Positions 56,924 through 64,000 of a stretch of DNA of 64,000 nucleotides are shown one piece after another. The notes below the pieces were generated by a model. The model searched no databases. It worked only from the letters and a program-made list of their open reading frames with translations, and was not told where the DNA came from. Source of the DNA: Agarophyton chilense (taxonomy: Eukaryota > Rhodophyta > Florideophyceae > Gracilariales > Gracilariaceae); the NCBI GenBank assembly GCA_030374765.1, contig JARGXX010000086.1, forward strand, positions 186,001 through 250,000, given 5' to 3'. The stretch's first letter is position 1, and the number at the start of each line of letters is the position of its first letter. A program made the position numbers and the translations under genes.

Positions 56924-57730
56924 ATGTGTGAAACCAAAGCTTCCACGATATTGGTTCAGAAAATCTATCATCTCAGAGTCCGATACAGTGCTACTCCACA
57001 AGATTTTAGAAATCTGAGAGGACCTATAGAAAGAACAGTGGGTGGAATACTGGTTCAGAAAGTCCTAGCTTTGGAAATTTGGGTTGCCCAAAGGGCACTC
57101 CAGAAGTATCTATATGTGACATTAGAGCATAGAAAACGTGTGGTAATGAACAATTATCATACCAGGCACGTCCTGGTGAGGCAGCAACTGCGGCTTAACG
57201 ATTCGGAGTGTGAAGTGTTAGGAACTGTTCATTTTACAAATGTTGACTGCACAAACCGCTTGGCTCTAAAGAAAGCAACCGAAAGTGTAAAACAAGAAGA
57301 TAATGGAGAGTGGCATCTAGTTTAAGAATTTTTAAATAGAAAACGATAGAAATTTTACAACAACTGAGGGGAGAAACAGTGGGTTTGTTATCTTCAAAAA
57401 TCATGCAGTGCTTTCGTTATATTCGAAGGATCTTCCACCAAAAAGTCTCGTCGGATTCTTATGCCTGACAATCATACCATGAAGTGCGTTTATGGCCTTA
57501 CGCATTTCCTGAGATAGACTGGGATGGAATCGTTGCGTCATAGAACCCTTTATGGGCTCTCCATTTTCGATTCTCACCACTTTTTTATAATCGGGGTTGA
57601 CAGAATTGATCAAATGCAATCAAAATCTGAAGTTGTCAGAAAAAGATGCCGGGTAACAATGAATGTGCCATCATTCGTCCTTGTCGAAAGCATTATCAAT
57701 AATAATGGACTGCTAAAAGCAATTTGCGTT
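56924..57730 (+). pseudogene. piggyBac-like transposase fossil
   Basis: Frame one reads KRVVMNNYHTRHVLVRQQL, LGTVHFTNVD and ALKKATESVKQEDNGEWHL, matching the second catalytic block and the following segment of piggyBac-type (DDE_Tnp_1_7) transposases. The expected Asp of 'DNYYTS' is Asn here. After stops, another frame gives GFVIFKNHAVLSLYSKDLPP ('xGYxxFKDxKxVxxYTxDL'), and then IIGVDRIDQMQSK (GVDRIDQM at 57593-57616), the hallmark of the third block, followed by RRCRVTMNVP-like text. The parts are in correct order. Ends and TTAA duplications were not identified. Confidence 0.72.
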
Positions 57731-60182
57731 TCTGGAGAGAGTATTGCCTACGTTGGTCATCTGAAACAGCGGGTAAATCTCCAACTGGCCAAAGATGATC
57801 TGGAGTATATGCACCCGAAGCATGTCTTTCTTCAAACCGATCCGATTCCCATCTTTTGTAGTCCACGCCTGTCTAATGCTGCTGGAGACACATGGACGGA
57901 ACTTTTTGTATTTCTTTTTGATCAAACTGCTATGCTTGCATGGTCGAGTGGGCTACACAATATACTCTTGCATAGAATTCTTAAAAGGTTTGCGTGTCAA
58001 TCCCATCAATATCTATTATTCAATTAACGGGTTTCCGAAAAGCGTCCTAACCTTAACCTCGCAATAACTCATGCCAAAGAAACGTATTTATCTAGAAATC
58101 GGCGAGCACGTCAAAACAAAGCCATTTAGACCATTAAGAAAGTATTATGAAACATAGTAATAAAAGTACTCTGTCTTAAAGCCAATATATGCCACATCCT
58201 CATCAAGCCATAATTTGTATCTCCTTACAGAGCATTTGGAAAACCCTGGATGCGTTTACCATTACCAAGAGTCCCGTTTTGCTCTTATGTGAAAGTTTTG
58301 TAAGGATTACTAACTTCATCATTCAAAGCCGAGTAGCATTCAATAGTTGGGATCTCAATAGATAACGTCTCGATGATAATGTGTCCAATTTGTATCCAGT
58401 GACATGTTGTACCATCACACCGACTGCAGGCAACATTTTGGTTTTGATTGGTTTTAGCAGAAACAGGAACTGTAGTAGTGAACGCCGCATTGATATTTTC
58501 ATTGCCAATAACTCTCTACAACAAGTTTTGAGAAGAGGAACCTTGCAAGATCGATTAATAATTGAGTGTGTCGGGTTCGGTGTTCGAGTTATTTCGTTTA
58601 TGTCTCGCACTACAAGCCTCGTGTGATTCAAATTGTGCTGTTTATCTGTTGGCTACGTTATGAAAAGTATAAGATACAGAGATTACGGTGACGGTGTAGG
58701 TTGGTCCATGTGAGCGTCAGCTACGATAATGACGCCAGCACAGGAGATCTGGAAAGTGAAAACATAAAGCAAAGTCAGAAACGATGTATGATGTTTTTTG
58801 AGCAAGAAAGAGGGAGATCAGCAGCCTACTAGGATGCTTCGAATTTAACTCTCAACTCCTTCCTAAATACGGCATGCAACTTAATAATAACGTCCATACT
58901 GTTAAAGTGCAATTAACACCAAGAAATCGAACGGCTTTTTCCTGTTCTCTCATTGGAGATATCACAAGTCTAGTACAAAAGAAAAATATTCTCCGGTTCC
59001 AAAGGGATAAGGCATCACGATCATCTGTAAGGTGCTGATGAAGGGCAGGGATACCACAACGCTTCCGTTTAAATTACAGATGTGGTGCGAATGAATATCT
59101 TCGTAGACTAATCACGTGTAATCATGGATTTTCACAATTCGGGGGGCACTCAAAAATTGGTAACGCAAAAGTAGGAACTGTGGAGCAGATGTTTTTCGGT
59201 TTTCACTCTTGTTATGTCATTGAAAATGGCAGTGCGAAGAGTCATGTTGTCACTGAAACGCGCCCATTGAAGCAACTTGGAAGAAGAGCTAAGTTTTGGA
59301 AATGCAACACGAATTTAAACGGTGGGCGAAAAGGAGGTATAGAAGTGTTTTTATTTTGAACAAATCCAATAACATTTCAATATTTAGCATTCCTTCTAAA
59401 CAATCGACTATCTTCATTTCTACTTCCAGATTTCTCTCATTCCTTCGATGCAGCACTCACAAGTGAGAGCCTCACCACTCGCTCGTGATGGGCGAGTGCA
59501 CAATTATTCTTTGCAAGCGCGACTCTTTCTCGGAGCAGGTGCACAATCACAATGGGTTTATTATACAGCTCCGCGCGGTACCTTGCGCGAATTTGTTCCA
59601 TCGTTCTCCTATGATCGAGTTTCATTTGACCAGTGGCTGGATTCTTTGCAAGCGGAAAAACGTCTTGCACCCTTTATTGTTCTTCTCTCAATATACCTTT
59701 TTAGTCATTGAACTCGAAAAACACGTAAAACTTCATCAAAAAAGACTTCAGAAAAAAATGTAGTCTCCTACGACCAAATCCCAATAAGTACAGCGATTCC
59801 GGAGATTTCATCGGCGCGGGCTTGAAGTTTTCAATCCAACATGTCCACCATGTCATCAACAGTTGCTCTACAGTTTAGTTTTTCTAATCCATAAGGTCTT
59901 GTTTGAGTGATAGGGTGTCTTTCGTCAAGCGGTCATGATCAAACTGCTCAAAATTTCGGTTTGATATTGGAAACCGTTGAAGATGTTTCGAACGATCTTG
60001 TCATCTGTTTACAAATAATGAACGCGTTAATTATGTGATTCAAGCGCACCCCTCTTGCTACGGACTGCGCCAAGTGTCTGAATGTAGCCTTAGATGGTGG
60101 GAATAAAGTTTATTTAAGAGGTTTTGTCGTACCACTGGAGTGGGATGAGAGCGTATAAGCAATGCTTCCGATCATTTAAATC
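57731..60182. other. Region without a recognised gene
   Basis: The frame to 58027 continues the piggyBac fossil's frame without recognisable motifs. Other frames (58323-58631 minus, 59485-59763 plus) are probably chance. Confidence 0.35.
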
Positions 60183-60990
60183 TGTCGTATAGTGGCAGGA
60201 GGTGTTATCTTTGCGGTTCCCGACCAATCGATGCGGGGGATCAATCGCGCACGAAGCTTTGCGCAATCTACCACCCAGGTGTGGAAAGTCTCGTGGGGTG
60301 TTGATATATTCCTTCAAGTCTAGTAGCTACTAATATATTAGAGATATACTTTATCAACGTTGTGGAGTAGCCACATGGTACTGTCGCCAGTGCTGGCGAG
60401 GTTTCTGATACTAGATTAAATACAGTGCCCTTCTGGCATCTCACGGATGGTCTGAAGAGTAAAATCAAATGCATATGTGAAACGGCACCTACCTCATATT
60501 AGTTTAATAAAAAAAGGCACATCTTGGGCTACAACTACACCTTTTTGTATACTGTTTCTCAACTATCATATAGTTTTTTCGGTTCTTCGACGTCTACCAC
60601 TGACAATCCACTCAGATTAGGCTATCTTCCACGCCATCTTCACTTGCGGGTTTCCACAGTGCTCTTCTGCAATCTAGGTTTGTTATTTTTACCATGTACA
60701 GTGGATCCTTCCCGCGCTCCCGAAGAAAGACGACACCAGACCCTCGAGGTGATTTTACGACATATTGATTTCCTGACTTCGAAAGTTCTTGAATCCGTCG
60801 TACATTCACGGTTCGAACGATATAAAGAAAGGAAGTTACCTTTTCACATCTGCTTGGTATCAGGAACTCCAACGAAACAAGATAAGATAGTGCTATCGGT
60901 CAAATATCGAACGATCTAAGAATAATACGTATGACCAAGCTCCCCGCCAAGCCATAAAGGCATCTCCTACTGCTCAAAACGGAACTTCCT
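60183..60990 (+). repeat. Degenerate LTR, PBS and leader of the B family
   Basis: The LTR runs from TGTCGTATAG (60183) to TACGACA (60762), 580 bases, and aligns with the B LTR along its whole length, including a decayed form of the hairpin and an AATAAA. A mutated PBS follows (60766-60783). The leader then ends in CCCCGCCAAGCCATAAAGG (about 60941-60959), identical to 20430-20450 of B. Gag beyond about 61000 cannot be followed. It is a third, older family member cut after the leader. Confidence 0.82.
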
Positions 60991-62128
60991 GTCATGGGAA
61001 TTCGAAATATATTGCATCCACATCTCTCGAAAGGAAAAATTTCCGTTCTTTCTGGAGCCTCTCGAAGACGTGTTCGCATTACAGAGTTGGACAAAAAGAA
61101 AGGCTTCTTAGGCATCATATCTTTTACAGAATTGATTTCGTATTCGAATTTGCCGATGTGAAATCGAAGATGAGGCAATTTTCAATATGTCTTGCATTTG
61201 CGGCTGCTGTTCAGGAAGCAAATGACAAACACTTAGCAAAATAGTTGTGGACTTTCGATATCAGTTTTTTTCGCGGGGACCGATTTGTATTGAATTGTCA
61301 AGAGTTTGGAATACAAATGACGTCCTACTTTTACAAAAAGAAGAAAACGAACCAAGACATTCAAGCACGTTTCAAAACATGCCTGTTTCAGTGAAACCTC
61401 GGATTTCAAGGATGCCATTGAATTTGTGAAAGACTTGAAAGGTTACAATACTTAAAATGGACATAATTTAAAGCCGTGATTTTCATTTTTGCGGGCTTTT
61501 TCAGCCGCGGCGCGCAGCGCCGCGTATGGCCAAAGGTTATGATGGCCTTGTTATTATAATGAAGATGGGCACCCTCAAAGGGCAATCTGCTGTGCACTAG
61601 AGCACTAAAAAAGTGCGTTTTGCACCGTTCAAAAGGCACTTTGATTTCCGGGCTTCTTTTTCATAAGAGACTTGAAAACGATTGCTATTCGAAAGTTCAA
61701 CCGTAACCAATTCGATTCCAGATTTATTTGGGTATTCTCAGTGATTTACAATTGTGCTTGCAACATGCTCTTTCAGAGAAGTCACTGCCGTGAGAAACGT
61801 GAACCGATAGGTTCATCAAAAGCCAATAAGCAGGTTTTAAAAGCAATCAGATGCGTACAACATAAAACCTTACGACCGTAGACTTTCCCGTTTTGCAGGG
61901 ACGCTCGCCTTATTTGTTTTCCGTAGGTACCCATGAACTACGCCGAGCTTCTCACTTCGCAAATCTTCGAATTTGAGACACCCTTAACTACCCTTCCCCA
62001 AATGTTTTAGAGCCATAAGTCCTCTTTGTCTACGAAAACCGCTCCTCGCGCAAATAAACGCGCCAAAACAAAGCCCGCCGGCAAAAAAGTGACGTTTGCT
62101 ATTTCATAGCTTCTTGTTGCGCTCCAAA
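60991..62128. other. Intergenic region upstream of the 62.1-kb gene
   Basis: Apart from the hairpin at 61506-61524 and nearby small inverted repeats (for example GTGCACTAGAGCAC near 61590), no gene is recognised. The last few hundred bases should include the promoter of the next gene. Confidence 0.4.
61506..61524. other. Perfect GC hairpin in AT-rich DNA
   Basis: CGCGGCGC (61506-61513), loop GCA, GCGCCGCG (61517-61524): a perfect 8-bp stem in a local AT-rich setting. Purpose unknown; it could be the fold of a short element end. Confidence 0.6.
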
Positions 62129-62881
62129 ATGGCGCCCATACACAAAGATAAAGTCCAGTCGATGTCCTCAAATTGGCAAAACGTGTGTAGGGATTCCGAT
62201 ATGCATAAAGCATACGTAGCGTTCACTTACAAAACCTGCATTGAAGATAACCTTTCTACCGTTGAAGATATTATGGGAGGAATCAATCGGGAGTATCCTC
62301 AATTTTTGAAGCGATGGCTGCTTGTGTTCACTTATCAGCCCATTCTGTGCATGCAGGCGATGCTTTGTATTGCGCATGAAACCAATTCAGATGCGACAGA
62401 GAAAGCGAGACCAAATCCGGAATTGCGTGGACGAGGGAAGAGTATACTCAGTCAAAGATCCAAACGAAAGCTCAGCCCTTCCGCATATCTTACTGGGAAG
62501 CGGTGCAAAGCGTGGAAGTCGACCACTGTTGATCTCACATCTAACGAAGAAACGCAAAACTCTGCACGGCCCAGCACGCCGAAACGGAAGCCGTTTACGC
62601 TGTCTGAGCTCGCACGTTTGGTGCTTCTCATACGCAATGATCCCGATTTCAGGTCTGCCTTCCTCAAGGCATTGCATACTCTCATTAAGCGCTCCGAAAT
62701 GGATATGAAGTTGATACTTTCTGACACCTGGGTGAACTTCATTGAAGGGAGATACAATTATGCATCCCTACGACCCCAACGGGCTTTGGAATTCTTATTC
62801 GACGAGCTCAGTATTCCCGAGGAGCCTCCAATCGGCTTTCGTCCTGGAGCCTACTTGCGGGCAGTCTGTAACGGCTTTTGA
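62129..62881 (+). CDS. Hypothetical protein, intact
   Basis: A 250-residue frame from ATG 62129 (MAPIHKDK); the frame is open 11 codons upstream without another ATG. Residues about 20-90 form one helical-looking segment (FTYKTCIEDNLSTVEDIM). Residues 95-155 are a basic, low-complexity linker (GRGKSILSQRSKRKLS, TPKRKP) with likely nuclear-targeting character. Residues 155-250 form a second globular segment (FTLSELARLVLLIRNDPDFR, then RALEFLFDELSIPEEPP). There is no membrane helix, signal peptide or known catalytic motif. The intact frame amid decayed repeats suggests a functional host gene or a recent element gene. Family not recognised. Confidence 0.6.
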   Translation: MAPIHKDKVQSMSSNWQNVCRDSDMHKAYVAFTYKTCIEDNLSTVEDIMGGINREYPQFLKRWLLVFTYQPILCMQAMLCIAHETNSDATEKARPNPELRGRGKSILSQRSKRKLSPSAYLTGKRCKAWKSTTVDLTSNEETQNSARPSTPKRKPFTLSELARLVLLIRNDPDFRSAFLKALHTLIKRSEMDMKLILSDTWVNFIEGRYNYASLRPQRALEFLFDELSIPEEPPIGFRPGAYLRAVCNGF

Positions 62882-63481
62882 AGTCTGTTTTCATTGCCAA
62901 TATCAAATTACAAACAGAGCGGCGAAAATAACCCCAATTTTAAAGAATTCATGGACAGTGAAGATTGGAAGCGGTGCTACAAGTACGACGAGAGAGATAA
63001 AAAAGAGATTTATAATCGGGGCTACCATTCTGGGTCTTGGTAAGTCCAATGAAGACTAAGATATCTTGCGCTACTCTTCAAGGTATATAGATTACGCGGG
63101 TATCATTGGGCACGAACGTGTAACAGGTCAATTTGATTTAGTTGGGAACAGATCCAATGCTGACAATTAAGGTAAAAGATCTCAGTCACGAAGACGATCG
63201 TCAAGGGTGTTCGAAGAGGCTGGGTTTAAATTCTTTGAACCAGTAAGCAGCTACTTCAAGGCCGACGAAAAGAAAAAGTACTTACGGAAGGCTGACAAAA
63301 CAAGAACTGCTGCTGAGAGATCCACTTTTTCAGTGACCTACTTCCTGAATCGAAGGAAACTGTTGGACTAGATTGGTGTGGTGGAGGATAGACTGAAGGA
63401 AGGGAAGCACTCGAAAAGTTGGGAGAAGGAAATTGAAATGCTTACAAGAGCCCTTGGTGAACTAGATGAGGAGCTCCTTGA
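62882..63481 (+). pseudogene. Decayed coiled-coil-like fragment
   Basis: From about 63188 to 63480 one plus-strand frame reads RVFEEAGFKFFEPVSSYFK, KKKYLRKADKTRTAAERST and, after one stop, WEKEIEMLTRALGELDEELL. The Lys/Glu-rich helical character suggests a former coiled-coil protein. The 62882-63187 part holds nothing clear. Confidence 0.35.
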
Positions 63482-63982
63482 TTAGCGGATATTGAGTTGC
63501 CTGTTTGTTTTTACTTTACTTCTGATTGTTAAAGAATTCATTTGCTTTCCTAGGTTCCCGCCCGTGGGCATGTGTGATAATGACTTGAATTCCAGTACCA
63601 TCAGAGCTAGATACGAAGGTAGCAGTAGGAGGATGCTCTCCGGAGCATCTGCATAACTGAATGTTAAACAAGGGCCATTCAAAATTCTTTCCACAGGGCT
63701 ATTGTTTGATTCACTACAACTTCGCCAGAATGCGTTAGCAATCCTGAGCTCAGAACTAGCAAAGAAAGTTAGGAAGGATTCATTCATACTGAGGACATGC
63801 AGCGACGAGAGAAAAGCCGACGAAGGGAAAGATGACGACGGCTGTCCCTGACTACGAATAATACCAGAGTGCATCTTGGAATCGAACTGTTTGGCAGTCT
63901 CCGAAGCATTAGCGATGAGCATGCCCGCTTCAGCATCGTAAGTAGAGGTTTTCAACGCCAACTCACAGTCATAAATGATCAT
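63482..63982 (-). CDS. Doubtful open frame at window end
   Basis: A 166-codon minus-strand frame with no stops, Ser-, Leu- and Ala-rich, with no domain or signal that I recognise. It overlaps the window edge region, so the real gene could extend beyond it. The plus strand of the same interval also has a fairly open frame (SSELAKKVRKDSFILRTC), so the coding strand is uncertain. Confidence 0.28.
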   Translation of the reverse strand: MIIYDCELALKTSTYDAEAGMLIANASETAKQFDSKMHSGIIRSQGQPSSSFPSSAFLSSLHVLSMNESFLTFFASSELRIANAFWRSCSESNNSPVERILNGPCLTFSYADAPESILLLLPSYLALMVLEFKSLSHMPTGGNLGKQMNSLTIRSKVKTNRQLNIR

Positions 63983-64000
63983 CTCTGCAAAGACACGACA

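Noticed and set aside
1..64000. CRISPR arrays, rRNA genes and bacterial-type operons
   Set aside because: No regularly spaced short repeats, no rRNA sequence and no ribosome-binding-site-led gene clusters were seen.

Overview
The window looks like a nuclear segment of a eukaryote with compact, intron-poor genes. Long intronless reading frames, spaced few-hundred-base gaps and abundant Ty3/gypsy chromoviruses would fit a florideophyte red alga. That placement is inference; no ribosomal or organellar marker is present to confirm it. Intact single-copy genes occur only at the edges (about 0.4-5 kb and 62.1-62.9 kb); nearly everything else is transposable elements in different states of decay.

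Region by region: (1) 1-5.38 kb holds a small ORF with an N-myristoylation-type start, an alpha/beta hydrolase fused to a split TPR domain, and a basic, serine-rich unknown protein. (2) 5.38-19.56 kb is a nested structure. A roughly 2.7-kb DNA transposon (PIF/Harbinger-like transposase, 23-bp terminal inverted repeats, TAATA on both sides) is interrupted by chromovirus A (6442-17875), which has 864-bp LTRs and a perfect TAATC target duplication. (3) 19.64-30.74 kb is chromovirus B, older and diverged, of the same lineage and apparently using the same tRNA primer. (4) 30.7-62 kb is AT-rich and strongly decayed: an unidentified broken coding region (31.4-34.2 kb), a plus-strand retroelement fossil C (36.1-42 kb), a minus-strand chromovirus fossil D (43.5-48.5 kb), an RT remnant (49.6 kb), a two-copy 370-bp repeat with inverted ends (50.2-50.9 kb), a piggyBac transposase fossil (56.9-57.7 kb) and a degenerate copy of the B LTR and leader (60.2-61.0 kb). 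(5) 62.1-62.9 kb is an intact unknown gene.

How the elements work: A and B both have the order LTR, PBS, gag with a CCHC knuckle, protease, RT, RNase H, integrase with a terminal chromodomain, then a long reading frame on the opposite strand, a polypurine tract and LTR. The antisense frame is colinear and recognisably homologous between A and B although the two elements have diverged greatly. That makes it the best candidate here for an undescribed retroelement gene. The elements differ in gag-pol coupling: A has a -1 slippery heptamer with a stem-loop just downstream, while B has a UAAUG stop/start overlap. They also differ in decay: A has frameshifts, while B pol has only nonsense changes. 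Short perfect inverted repeats with element-specific arms recur through both. All calls come from reading the sequence; no database search was possible.
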